Of a DNA stretch of 64,000 nt, positions 9,059-17,488 are shown piece after piece. The stretch covers positions 5,146,001-5,210,000 of the forward strand of contig NZ_CP009241.1 of assembly GCF_000758525.1 (NCBI RefSeq), in the 5' to 3' direction. Source of the stretch: Paenibacillus sp. FSL H7-0357 (GTDB lineage: Bacteria; Bacillota; Bacilli; Paenibacillales; Paenibacillaceae). Position 1 is the stretch's first letter; the number at the start of each line of letters is the position of its first letter. Under the pieces are notes generated by a model. That model did no database searches. It was not told the origin of the DNA and saw only the letters and a program-made list of their open reading frames with translations. The translations under genes were made by a program, and so were the position numbers.

Positions 9059-11920
9059 TTAGGAAACGCCGCCCTCTTCAAGCCATTCCGCTATCCGCGG
9101 AACCATCTGATCGGTAAGCATGTGCTCCATCTTCGGACCAGGGAGTGAATACAGGAAGTACTTCCCGTAATAAGCTTCGATGACCCTGGTATCATATACA
9201 ATAACAATTCCCCGGTCCTGCGCTGTGCGAACCAATCGTCCAAAACCCTGTTTGAACCGGATCACTGCCTGTGGAACAGACATTTTCATAAAAGGATTCT
9301 TCTTCTGGGCCTGCAGAAGCTCCGCCTTTGCCTCGGCCAGCGGATGATTCGGCGGCTGAAACGGCAGCCTTACAATCGCAAGACAGGTCAGCGCCTCGCC
9401 AGGGATGTCGACTCCTTCCCAGAAACTGCTCGTTCCAAGCAATACCGATGCAGAGCTGTCCTGAAAACGCCGGATCAGCTTGCTGCGGCTGCCTCCTTCC
9501 ACACCCTGGCCCAGAACCGTAATGTCCTGGGAAGCCAAGGCCTCTTTCAGCGGATCATAAACCTGGCGCAGCATTTTGTAGGAGGTGAACAGCACCAGCA
9601 TCCGCCCCTTGGTCGCCGCCGCCGCTTCAGCCAGCGAATGCACCAGCTTGTCTACAAAACGCGCATCGCCTACGCTGCCCTTAACACTGGGGAAATCGCG
9701 CGGGATGACAAGCAGCGCCTGTTCACGGTACTTGAACGGTGAAGGCAGCAGTGCTGTCATGAGACGCCCTTGTTCAGAGGCTTCAGAAAGACCAAGGTTG
9801 TCAATCATGAACTGAAAGGACTTGTCGACCGATAACGTGGCCGAGGTCAGCACAATGCTCTTCTTCTTGTCGAAGAACAGATCCTTGAGCTGGCTGCTTA
9901 CATCGACAGGCACGGCGTAGAGCTGAAGCGACTTGCCCCGGTAGTTGCCGCTCCCTTCCATCCAGTACACGATATTATCGTCACTGAGACCCATAAAGAA
10001 GCGGATTTGTTCCCGGATGGATGCCAAATCCTTGAACAAGCCTCCGATATCGGTCACCAGGCTGTCCGAAGACGACTGACTCTCTGTATCGCGCATCTCG
10101 CTAAGCATTTTGTCACCTCTGCGGATGATGTCGCTCAAGGCTAAGTGCAGCGTATTCTCCAGCGCCGCCAGCTCTTCCCAATCTTTGGGCTTGCTGCCGG
10201 GAAGCAGGCGTGTGACCAGCTGGCCGGCTTCACCTGCCGCTGCATCGCTGCGTTCGGGCAATAGGCCGAACAGCTTGTCGCTCAGTGTATCCCAAGTTTC
10301 CTTTACAGTAAGCAGGTCGGGATAGATTTTATCGATTACGCCGCTCCACTCCGAAGCCTGCTCACTGCCCGAGGACTGCAGAGTCTGGCGCAGTGCCGGC
10401 AGCTGGCCGCTGCGGCTGTCTTTATACAGCCTTGTAAGCGTATGAGCTACCGTGAAATACTTCATTTGCATGCCCAAATGCTTGCCGGCCACATCCTCCA
10501 AATGATGGGCCTCGTCAATGACAAGATGCTCATAAGCCGGAAGCAGCTGGTGCCCGGCCTTGACGTCTGCGAACAGCTTGGAGTGATTGGTAATGACCAC
10601 ATCGGCAATCCCTGCTTCATGTTTGGCCCGGTGGTAGTAGCATTTGCGGAACCACGGACAGGAACGGCCCAGACAGGAATCGGTATCACTGGCTACCGTC
10701 TCCCAGAAATCCCCGCCGCGACCGCTCAAATTCAGCTCCTCATCGTCACCCGATTCCGTCTGGGTCAGCCATACGATCATTTGCGCTGCCGTAAGTGCTT
10801 CTTCCCGGGGACTTACGAAGTCCTTTTTATTTATTTTATGTTCAAACTTGCGCAGACACAAATAGTGCCCTCTCCCCTTGAATATCGCAGCCTTAAACGG
10901 GAAAGGCACAACACTGGTCAGAAGCGGGATATCGCGTTCGCGCAGCTGATCCTGAAGGTTGATGGTATGGGTGCTGACCATAACCTTCTGCCCGGTACGT
11001 ACGCTCTGATAAATGGCCGGCAGCAGATAACCGAGCGATTTGCCGGTACCGGTGCCTGCCTCGATCAGCAGATGCTTGTCCTCCTGAAGGGCCGTATTCA
11101 CTTCGCCAATCATGATCTCCTGGGCTTCCCGGCTTTCATATTGCGGAAGCGTATCCTTAAGCCGTTTGGTTACCTCGGCCATATAATCCTCAAAGGATAC
11201 ATTCTCCACAGGATTGCCAACACCTTCTTCTCTTGGAGGCGCCAGCTCAGTCCAGTCGCCTACAGCCAGTGCAAGCTGACGGTAAAAATTCAGCTCCCCT
11301 TCCGGCTGAAAGGTCTCCATCTCGCGCTCCCGCAGCAGGCCGTCAAAATACCAGGCCAAATCACTGTCTTCATCGGCAAACAGCTCGTTAAGCCGCTGAA
11401 TGGTCAGCAGAGGCAAACTATACAGCTCTTCGAGACATTTAAGCAACACAATTGCTGTAGCTTCTGCGTCACTGTCCGCCTGGTGCGGACGGTCATGCGT
11501 GATGCCAAAATGGTTACTTACCGCACCCAGCTGATAGGTCGTTAGGGACGGAAAGCATATTTTCAGGAAATCGATCGTATCCAGAATCCGTCCCTGAAAC
11601 GGCAAATAACCGCAGCGGTCTAAAGCATTCTGCAAAAAATGGAAATCAAAAGCAACATTATGTCCAACAAGCACTACATCGTCAAGCAGCGGGACGAGCT
11701 CCATCATCATCTCATCCAGCTCTGGCGCATCCTTCACATCTTCATCGGTGATGCCGGTCAAGCCCGTAATAAAAGGAGGAATCGGTGTTCCGGGCTTGAC
11801 GTAAGAACCATACACCCGGGAGATGGACCGGTCTTCTTCTATAATGGCAAGGCCAACCTGGATGATCTCACCCACAGATTGGGTTCCCGTAGTTTCAAAA
11901 TCAAGCACGGCAAATTTCAT
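9059..11920 (-). CDS. dinG: DinG-family helicase with N-terminal exonuclease domain
   Basis: 953 aa. Residues 1-180 are a DnaQ-like DEDD exonuclease (VLDFETTGTQSVGEIIQVG, then GHNVAFDFHFL, then HQADSDAEAT). An XPD-like superfamily 2 helicase follows, with Walker A EAGTGTGKSLGYLLP, STHTINLQDQL, Walker B VIDEAHHLEDVAG, LTSATLSVDKSF, SFWEGVDIPGEAL and GFGRLVRTAQDRG. Between motifs I and II lie four cysteines (YLCLRK, then C-x4-C-x5-C in CLGRSCPWFRKC), the pattern of an Fe-S cluster. It probably acts in DNA repair or on R-loops and G-quadruplexes. It is followed by rex after 128 nt. Confidence 0.93.
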   Translation of the reverse strand: MKFAVLDFETTGTQSVGEIIQVGLAIIEEDRSISRVYGSYVKPGTPIPPFITGLTGITDEDVKDAPELDEMMMELVPLLDDVVLVGHNVAFDFHFLQNALDRCGYLPFQGRILDTIDFLKICFPSLTTYQLGAVSNHFGITHDRPHQADSDAEATAIVLLKCLEELYSLPLLTIQRLNELFADEDSDLAWYFDGLLREREMETFQPEGELNFYRQLALAVGDWTELAPPREEGVGNPVENVSFEDYMAEVTKRLKDTLPQYESREAQEIMIGEVNTALQEDKHLLIEAGTGTGKSLGYLLPAIYQSVRTGQKVMVSTHTINLQDQLRERDIPLLTSVVPFPFKAAIFKGRGHYLCLRKFEHKINKKDFVSPREEALTAAQMIVWLTQTESGDDEELNLSGRGGDFWETVASDTDSCLGRSCPWFRKCYYHRAKHEAGIADVVITNHSKLFADVKAGHQLLPAYEHLVIDEAHHLEDVAGKHLGMQMKYFTVAHTLTRLYKDSRSGQLPALRQTLQSSGSEQASEWSGVIDKIYPDLLTVKETWDTLSDKLFGLLPERSDAAAGEAGQLVTRLLPGSKPKDWEELAALENTLHLALSDIIRRGDKMLSEMRDTESQSSSDSLVTDIGGLFKDLASIREQIRFFMGLSDDNIVYWMEGSGNYRGKSLQLYAVPVDVSSQLKDLFFDKKKSIVLTSATLSVDKSFQFMIDNLGLSEASEQGRLMTALLPSPFKYREQALLVIPRDFPSVKGSVGDARFVDKLVHSLAEAAAATKGRMLVLFTSYKMLRQVYDPLKEALASQDITVLGQGVEGGSRSKLIRRFQDSSASVLLGTSSFWEGVDIPGEALTCLAIVRLPFQPPNHPLAEAKAELLQAQKKNPFMKMSVPQAVIRFKQGFGRLVRTAQDRGIVIVYDTRVIEAYYGKYFLYSLPGPKMEHMLTDQMVPRIAEWLEEGGVS

Positions 11921-11974
11921 TATAAGTTCTATTCCCTTTCACTTGAGACTCTTTATCAGCATAACAGAAGTTAC

Positions 11975-12019
11975 GAAAAAAGGCGATGCACACCGCTTGT
12001 TGAAGTGGATGCATCGCTT
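11975..12019 (-). terminator. Intrinsic terminator after the TPR gene
   Basis: The minus strand has an AGCGATGCA / TGCATCGCC stem with a 19-nt loop, followed by TTTTTT. It separates the TPR gene from dinG. Confidence 0.8.
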
Positions 12020-12036
12020 AAATGAGTGGACTATGA

Positions 12037-12678
12037 TTACAAAAGCGAAACAAGCTGATTTCCGAATTGCAGCTTTCCTCCCCGCCTGCGGCAAACCTCC
12101 AGATTGACATTCGGTTCCGGGAGTGCCGGGTCATGAAGCAGAGAAAGGCTGAACAGCTCCCTTGCCTCATTGAAGCGTTCCTGGGAAGCTCTGATACACC
12201 CCAGCGCATTGTAGATCATCGCCTTCAGCTTGTTCTCGCGAATCAGCGCAAGCATATGATCCAGATGCCCCCATGCGGTCTCCCCGTCGCCCTCCTGCAG
12301 ATAGGCCATGGCCAAATACAGGCGGGCCGCCAGACTGTCGGGGTGCTGCGCAATAACTTCCTTAAATTGATCAATACACTTCCGGTACATCAACAGCTTG
12401 TAGTAGCCCTGCCCTCTGACAAAAGAATCCATGGCAAGCTCAGGCGCTTCCTGCTGCGGCATCTCTTCGTCCGGCTGTGGCGGAAATTCCGCATGTTCCC
12501 GGAAATGACTCAGCTTCTCGGCAAAGGCGAGCCACTCGTCCATAACCTCATCGCTAAGCCGGTGAAGCATGTTGTACTTGCATAAAAGATCATCCCGGCG
12601 GGCACCCTCCGAAGTAGGGTAATCCGCTGCGATCTCCTGAAGCATCTTATTCATCTCAGCAAATAATTGTTGAAACAC
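12037..12678 (-). CDS. TPR-repeat protein of unknown function
   Basis: 213 aa. The N-terminal third is helical (FQQLFAEMNKMLQEIAADYP). Residues about 95-200 form roughly three tetratricopeptide repeats, visible as YKLLMYRKCIDQFKEVIAQHPDS, AARLYLAMAYLQEGDGETAW and IYNALGCIRASQERFNEARELF, ending in a repeat-like LLHDPALPEPNVNLEV. It is probably a protein-protein adaptor. The start is GTG at 12678 with AAGGGGGGGA upstream. The longer frame to 12741 lacks support. Confidence 0.75.
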   Translation of the reverse strand: MFQQLFAEMNKMLQEIAADYPTSEGARRDDLLCKYNMLHRLSDEVMDEWLAFAEKLSHFREHAEFPPQPDEEMPQQEAPELAMDSFVRGQGYYKLLMYRKCIDQFKEVIAQHPDSLAARLYLAMAYLQEGDGETAWGHLDHMLALIRENKLKAMIYNALGCIRASQERFNEARELFSLSLLHDPALPEPNVNLEVCRRRGGKLQFGNQLVSLL

Positions 12679-12791
12679 GGGACATCCCCCCCTTACTGAA
12701 AATGAAATCAGCCTAAGCTTGCCTGCCTTCATTTTTCGCAAGTGGGGGGCTCTTCATCCCTGCCATTGATTACATGGCTTAGGTCCGGTGA

Positions 12792-13175
12792 TTAAGCAAT
12801 CGTAGCATGAATCTCATGATCGGCCAGCTTCACCGGCTTGTTCTCGCCATCGACAAAAACTACAGTTGGTTTATGCCCTGCCAGTTCCTCGGCGGACAGC
12901 ATCGCGTAGGAGATGATGATGACAGTATCCCCCGGCTGAACAAGCCGGGCCGCTGCTCCGTTCAAACAAATGACGCCGCTGCCGCGCGGTCCCGGAATGA
13001 CATAGGTTTCCAGCCGGGAGCCGTTATTGTTGTCGACAATCTGTACCTTTTCGTTCTCAAGTAAATCCGCTGCTTCCATCAGGTTCTCGTCGATGGTGAT
13101 GCTGCCCACATAATTCAAATTGGCTTCGGTAACCGTTGCCCGGTGTATTTTGGATTTCATCATATGTCTAAACAA
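12792..13175 (-). CDS. panD: Aspartate 1-decarboxylase
   Basis: Makes beta-alanine from aspartate for pantothenate synthesis. It is a pyruvoyl enzyme that self-cleaves at Gly-Ser, here [10 protein letters not shown]. Its 127 aa equal the B. subtilis enzyme in length and include [16 protein letters not shown] and [15 protein letters not shown] chose TTG at 13175, giving [15 protein letters not shown], because AAGGAGG lies 9 nt upstream and the B. subtilis protein starts in the same way; the ATG 4 codons later is badly spaced. It overlaps the end of panC by 8 nt and is last in panBCD. Confidence 0.95.
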   Translation of the reverse strand: MFRHMMKSKIHRATVTEANLNYVGSITIDENLMEAADLLENEKVQIVDNNNGSRLETYVIPGPRGSGVICLNGAAARLVQPGDTVIIISYAMLSAEELAGHKPTVVFVDGENKPVKLADHEIHATIA

Positions 13176-14058
13176 GCGCCGCAACCTCCTTGGGATTAAA
13201 TACATTATTGTCAATCAGACGGGTTCTGCCAAACTTCACGGCAAGTGCAATAATGATTTCGCCGTCAGCATCACTCAGCAATGAAGCATCATTCAGCGTT
13301 TCCAGGCCCGGGAAGGTCAATATTTCCGCATAATCAATGACGGCAAGCGGAGAAGCTGAAATGACTGACACCAGCAGTTTCCGGGCATCTTCAACCGTAC
13401 GGACCTTACCTTCTTCCATGGCTTGGCGAACTTCACGCAGCGAACGGGACAATACCAGAGCCTGGCTGCGTTCCTCTGCACTTAAATAAACATTGCGTGA
13501 GCTAAGCGCGAGTCCGTCGCCTTCACGGATGATCGGGCAGGCCACGATTTCAACATTCATATTCAGGTCAGCTACCATCCGGCGCAGAACCGCCACTTGC
13601 TGGGCATCCTTGAGTCCGAAAAAGGCGTAATCGGGCTGTACCATATTGAACAGCTTGCTTACAACTGTGGTGACTCCATCAAAATGCCCCGGGCGGGATG
13701 CTCCGCACAGCTGTGTGGTCAGCGAAGAGACCGATACCTGGGTGCGGATCGGCTGCGGGTACATCTCTTCCACACCGGGAATAAATACGATGTCGGCTCC
13801 TTCACGCTCCGCAAGCTCCAAATCACGCTGCTCGTCACGCGGATAAGAGGAAAAGTCCTCATTTGGCCCAAATTGCAGCGGATTAACAAAAATGCTCATC
13901 ACTACCGTACTGCTCATTTCCCCTGCCCGGCGCAGCAGGCTTGCATGTCCCTCATGCAGGTATCCCATGGTCGGCACAAAGCCGATGGGAGTATGCCCGC
14001 CCTGACGCATATATTCAAGCGCTTCACGCAGCTGTTCAATCGTTCTAACGACTCTCAT
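13168..14058 (-). CDS. panC: Pantoate--beta-alanine ligase (pantothenate synthetase)
   Basis: Joins pantoate and beta-alanine using ATP to give pantothenate, the CoA precursor. The 296 aa carry the HIGH-type motif [19 protein letters not shown], then [34 protein letters not shown] and KMSKS-like [11 protein letters not shown]. The start is ATG at 14058 with AAGGAG upstream, 1 nt after the panB stop. Its 3' end overlaps panD. The frame to 14127 runs into panB and was not used. Confidence 0.96.
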   Translation of the reverse strand: MRVVRTIEQLREALEYMRQGGHTPIGFVPTMGYLHEGHASLLRRAGEMSSTVVMSIFVNPLQFGPNEDFSSYPRDEQRDLELAEREGADIVFIPGVEEMYPQPIRTQVSVSSLTTQLCGASRPGHFDGVTTVVSKLFNMVQPDYAFFGLKDAQQVAVLRRMVADLNMNVEIVACPIIREGDGLALSSRNVYLSAEERSQALVLSRSLREVRQAMEEGKVRTVEDARKLLVSVISASPLAVIDYAEILTFPGLETLNDASLLSDADGEIIIALAVKFGRTRLIDNNVFNPKEVAALV

Positions 14059-14059
14059 C

Positions 14060-14926
14060 TTATTTCGCTCCTTTTCCGGCAGCGCCGTATAAAGATTCCA
14101 ATACAGTTTCATCCGCATTAAATACATGATTCTCCGCCGGGAAGGAACGGTTCTTCACTTCCTGTACATAGCTGCCGATTCCCTCACGGATCAGGCTGCC
14201 TACATCAGCGTAGGTCTTAACGAAGCGCTTCTCCCGGTAAGGTGAAGCATATTGCAGCAGATCGTGGAAGACCAAAACTTGTCCGTCACAGTACCGGCCT
14301 GCGCCGATCCCGATGGTCGGAATGCTGACCGCTTTGGAAATCGCCTCCGCTACTTCTTCCGTGACCAGCTCCAGCACCATGCCGAAAGCCCCGGCCGCTT
14401 CAAGTCCCTTGGCTTCATCAATCAGCCGCTGCGCATCTTTAGGATCCTTGCCTTGAATCCGGTATCCACCGATCATGTTTACGGACTGCGGGGTAAGGCC
14501 GATGTGGCCGAGCACCGGAACACCGGCAGCAACCACAGCAGACACGGCCTCGCAGATTTCCAGCCCGCCTTCCATTTTAACGGCTTGCGCCCGGCCTTCC
14601 TGCATCAGTCTGCGCACACCGCGCAGCGTCTCGTCAATGCTGCCGTGATACGTCATAAACGGCATATCCGCCACAATGAACGTATTCTGCGCACCGCGCG
14701 CCACGGAACGTGTGTGATAGACCATATCGTCAATCGTTACCGGAAGGGTTGTATCATAACCCAGTACAACATTCCCGAGCGAATCACCGACCAGAATCAG
14801 ATCGATCCCCGCTTCTTCGGCCAGCAGGGCCGAAGGATAATCATAAGCGGTCAGCATGCTCAGCGGCACACCGTCCGTTTTCATTTTTTTCATTTTGACA
14901 ATATTCAGTGCATGTTTGTCTGCCAT
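14060..14926 (-). CDS. panB: 3-methyl-2-oxobutanoate hydroxymethyltransferase
   Basis: Transfers a hydroxymethyl group from methylene-THF to ketoisovalerate, the first committed step to pantothenate. The 288 aa have TIM-barrel motifs SMLTAYDYPSALLAEEAG, LVGDSLGNVVLGYDTT, VADMPFMTYHGS, VKMEGG, HIGLTPQSVN, IGIGAGRYCDGQVLVFHD and KTYADVG. It is first in panBCD and is preceded by a structured leader ending in a terminator, which points to transcription attenuation. Confidence 0.96.
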   Translation of the reverse strand: MADKHALNIVKMKKMKTDGVPLSMLTAYDYPSALLAEEAGIDLILVGDSLGNVVLGYDTTLPVTIDDMVYHTRSVARGAQNTFIVADMPFMTYHGSIDETLRGVRRLMQEGRAQAVKMEGGLEICEAVSAVVAAGVPVLGHIGLTPQSVNMIGGYRIQGKDPKDAQRLIDEAKGLEAAGAFGMVLELVTEEVAEAISKAVSIPTIGIGAGRYCDGQVLVFHDLLQYASPYREKRFVKTYADVGSLIREGIGSYVQEVKNRSFPAENHVFNADETVLESLYGAAGKGAK

Positions 14927-15188
14927 TTGCTCCCATTCCCCTTTTCGTAGTTAAAATACGCGTAAACGCGCAAACAAAAAAACCTTTTAGCATGGTCCGC
15001 TAAAAAGGTCCGAAGGGCAAAAAAGAGTCACTCGCGATCGTCCCTTCTGTCTCGGTCCTTACGGCTCAGAGCAGAATCCAACGTAACCGTGGAAATACAG
15101 TTATGAAGGTGAATCCGAAAAGCAAATTGCTGTTGTACAGCTTGCTTGAATGAGTACAGCTCGACCCTGCGATACCGTCTCTGAGCAT
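14927..15188 (-). ncRNA. Structured 5' leader of panBCD (candidate cis-regulatory RNA)
   Basis: From a promoter at 15189-15197 the leader runs about 210 nt to a terminator. An 8-bp perfect long-range helix (GCTCAGAG at 15186-15179 with CTCTGAGC at 15071-15064) closes a domain that contains a hairpin AAGCAAGCTGT / ACAGC-AAT-TTGCTT with an unpaired AAT bulge. Between the terminator and panB lies an inverted repeat CGCGT-AA-ACGCG (14958-14969). No T-box core sequence, TPP, SAM or lysine signature was found. The published pan RNA motif (a stem with bulged adenosines upstream of pan genes) is a candidate identity, not established here. Confidence 0.6.
14976..15010 (-). terminator. Attenuator-like intrinsic terminator in the panB leader
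   Basis: The minus strand stem ACCTTTTTAGC / GCTAAAAGGT with loop GGACCAT is followed by T7, and ends about 50 nt before the panB start. It has no gene of its own to terminate, so it is probably a conditional terminator. The flanking GGACC and GGTCC segments could support an alternative antiterminator pairing. Confidence 0.8.
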
Positions 15189-15197
15189 ATTATAACA
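15189..15197 (-). promoter_or_regulatory. Extended -10 promoter of panBCD
   Basis: The minus strand reads TGTTATAAT, a perfect TGnTATAAT extended -10. The -35 region is poor. Transcription would begin at about 15183, right at the start of the structured leader. Confidence 0.65.
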
Positions 15198-15248
15198 AAA
15201 TCCGCAGTTAATTACACCAAAAAAATGTGACAAGGCATGGAACCCTTG

Positions 15249-16052
15249 TCACTGGATCATTTCTATTTCACCTGATAATATGCAGGTAATATTCCCGGCA
15301 GGATCCCTCAGCAGCAGCCCGCCGCCGTCATCCAAACCGACCGCAGTGCCTTCGCTGCGTCCCTCGGGTGTATTAAAGTACACCTGGCGCCCCAAGGTGA
15401 CCGACATGGATTCCCAAAGCTCACGAACAGGCTTAAAGCCCCGTTCTATGTAAAGGGTGTACAAAAACTCCAGCTCGGCCAGCACCGCTTCCGTGAGTTG
15501 CTGGCGGTCAACGGGAATGCCGCCCCCTTCGATCAGCAGCGAAGTCCCGACTCCTTGCAGATCATCCGGATAGTCGTCCTCCGTCAAGTTCACCGCAATG
15601 CCGATTCCGGCGATGCAATAATGAAGCCCGCCTTCCCGGAGCGAAGATTCCAGCAGGATTCCGCAAATTTTGCGTCCGCCTGCCAGCAGATCATTCGGCC
15701 ATTTGATGCCGGCCTGCACGCCGCTGATCTCGCGAATGGCGCGGCAGACGGCTACGCCAGCCAGCAGCGTCAGCTGCGGCGTCAGTGACAGCGGAAGATT
15801 GGGGCGCAGCACCACACTCATCCAAATGCCCTTGCCGCGCGGCGAATGCCACTTTCTGCCCATCCGCCCGCGGCCGCCGGTCTGTTCCTCGGCGATAATA
15901 GCAGTTCCTTCCGGAGCGCCATTTTCGGCGAGCCTCTTGGCTTCCTCCTGCGTAGACACCACCGTTTCCAGCCGCTGTACACTGCGGTTCCAGCCCGAAA
16001 CAAAAGTATCTCTGTTCAGCCCGGAAAGCCCCGGCGTTTCATCGCTTTTCAT
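15249..16052 (-). CDS. birA: Biotin--protein ligase, single-domain type (no DNA-binding domain)
   Basis: Attaches biotin to the carrier protein of acetyl-CoA carboxylase through biotinyl-AMP. The 267 aa carry VVSTQEEAKRLAENGAPEG, EEQTGGRGRMGRKWHSPRGK (biotinyl-AMP loop), IKWPNDLLAGGRKICGILLE and the C-terminal SH3-like cap. The roughly 70-residue winged helix of B. subtilis BirA is missing; only about 25 residues precede the catalytic domain. The start is ATG at 16052, inside the end of cca (14-nt overlap). The longer frame to 16103 adds no helix-turn-helix. It should therefore be a ligase without repressor function. Confidence 0.92.
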   Translation of the reverse strand: MKSDETPGLSGLNRDTFVSGWNRSVQRLETVVSTQEEAKRLAENGAPEGTAIIAEEQTGGRGRMGRKWHSPRGKGIWMSVVLRPNLPLSLTPQLTLLAGVAVCRAIREISGVQAGIKWPNDLLAGGRKICGILLESSLREGGLHYCIAGIGIAVNLTEDDYPDDLQGVGTSLLIEGGGIPVDRQQLTEAVLAELEFLYTLYIERGFKPVRELWESMSVTLGRQVYFNTPEGRSEGTAVGLDDGGGLLLRDPAGNITCILSGEIEMIQ

Positions 16053-17478
16053 CGTTATCCATCCTTTTTGCTTCCTGAAGCAATGATTGTTTATCGTTGG
16101 CAATATCTCCAGCCGCTACAGCCTGCAGCAGCGCATGCAGCAGCTCTCCCAGCCACGGGCCGGGACGTTTCTGCAAAGCTTCGGCCAGCTCATTGCCTGT
16201 CACCGCAAGCTCTGCCAACGTCTGCAGCGGCATTGATGCGCTCCAGGACCTCAGGAGACCCGTAGAGAGCGCCGGCGCTCCAGATGGCTGCACGGCGGCG
16301 TTATCCGTCTTAGGCTCTGATTGACCAACCTGCTCGGCCAAGGGACTGCCTAACCCTGGCATGTCCACATGCTGCTGCACAGCTGCTCCGGGCCCGGATT
16401 GGGCCAGGCAAAGACGCTGCTGATAGGAGGCGGCCTCCGGCACCGCCTCCAGCAGTGTCAGCCACCCTTCGGCGGCTGACGTGCCCAAGGCCAGCACGGC
16501 GGCGATCCAGCGCCGCCGAAGCGCCTCGGTGCCGCCCGGAGATTCCGGCGGCATCTCTGCAAGCGCTGCGGTCCAGGCTTCGCGGACGCGCAGCACCGAG
16601 GTGACGGCGCTGCGCATCGCCCCCGGGAACGTCCATGCCCGCATCAGGTCGTCGGCCTCAGCGGCCGGCGTCTTCAGGGCATGCAGCAGGAGCGCCCACC
16701 GCAGGAGGGCGCCGGGCAGTTCCCCGATCCCGGCTAGCAGGGCGGCGGCTGCCGCCATGTCACTGCCGGTCCAGGGGAACGGGGCTTTGCCGCGCGGCAG
16801 CAGGCCGCTGCGCGCGAGAAGACCGAGGCCGCGCGCGGGATGCGGCCCCTCTATCATGCGCTCCAGCTCCGCGCGGAGACGCTCTACGGCAATATGCGCC
16901 AGCTTGTCACGCTGGCGCAGCAGCCCCCGCCATGTATTCTTGGCGATGGCGAAGTCCAGCACAGACGCGAACCGCACGCAGCGCAGCATGCGCAGCGCGT
17001 CCTCGTCAAAGCGTTCCTCCGCCGTGCCCACACAGCGGATCAGGCGATGCTTCAGGTCAGCAGCTCCGCCAAAAGGATCGACCAGTTGCCCATCCAGGCC
17101 GCAGCAGATGGCATTGATCGTAAAATCGCGCCGCCGCAGGTCCTCCTGCACATCGCTTACAAAAAAGACGTGCTCCGGGCGGCGGTGATCGGCATAGCCG
17201 CTCTCCGTCCGGTACGTCGTTACTTCAAAGCTATATCCATCCTGCAATACTGTAACCGTGCCATGTGCAAGCCCGGTCGGGACACAACGTGTGAACATGG
17301 CCATTACTTCTTCCGGCAGTGCCGAAGTCGTAAGATCCATATCATGCACCGGTCTGCCAAGCAGCTCATCACGGATGCAGCCGCCGACAAAATATGCCTC
17401 ACGGCCGTCTGCAAGCAGGGTGGCAATCACTTTGCCTGCCGCCTCTGCCATGCCGGATGGTGCCATTTTCCATTCCAT
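16039..17478 (-). CDS. cca: CCA tRNA nucleotidyltransferase with long C-terminal extension
   Basis: Adds or repairs the 3' CCA of tRNAs. The 479 aa begin with class II motifs AYFVGGCIRDELLGRPVHDM and DLTTSA (metal-binding DxD), then RRDFTINAICCGLDGQLVDP, RLIRCVGTAEERFDEDALRM and VERLRAELERMI. The family is usually near 400 aa. Here the C-terminal part contains an Ala, Gly and Pro-rich low-complexity insert (about residues 355-410) of higher GC than its neighbours. The start is ATG at 17478 with a G-rich ribosome site. It lies between bshA (10-nt gap) and birA (overlap). Confidence 0.92.
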   Translation of the reverse strand: MEWKMAPSGMAEAAGKVIATLLADGREAYFVGGCIRDELLGRPVHDMDLTTSALPEEVMAMFTRCVPTGLAHGTVTVLQDGYSFEVTTYRTESGYADHRRPEHVFFVSDVQEDLRRRDFTINAICCGLDGQLVDPFGGAADLKHRLIRCVGTAEERFDEDALRMLRCVRFASVLDFAIAKNTWRGLLRQRDKLAHIAVERLRAELERMIEGPHPARGLGLLARSGLLPRGKAPFPWTGSDMAAAAALLAGIGELPGALLRWALLLHALKTPAAEADDLMRAWTFPGAMRSAVTSVLRVREAWTAALAEMPPESPGGTEALRRRWIAAVLALGTSAAEGWLTLLEAVPEAASYQQRLCLAQSGPGAAVQQHVDMPGLGSPLAEQVGQSEPKTDNAAVQPSGAPALSTGLLRSWSASMPLQTLAELAVTGNELAEALQKRPGPWLGELLHALLQAVAAGDIANDKQSLLQEAKRMDNDEKR

Positions 17479-17488
17479 GAAGCACCCC

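Noticed and set aside
10442..11545. 367-codon plus-strand frame opposite dinG
   Set aside because: Lies wholly over dinG, whose motifs run through the whole stretch on the other strand.
15001..15190. T-box riboswitch in the panB leader
   Set aside because: A segment AGGGACGATCGCGAG loosely resembles the T-box core, but the UGGN bulge that pairs with tRNA is missing.
16481..17188. High-GC frames over cca (both strands)
   Set aside because: High GC leaves few stop codons; cca motifs decide the coding strand.
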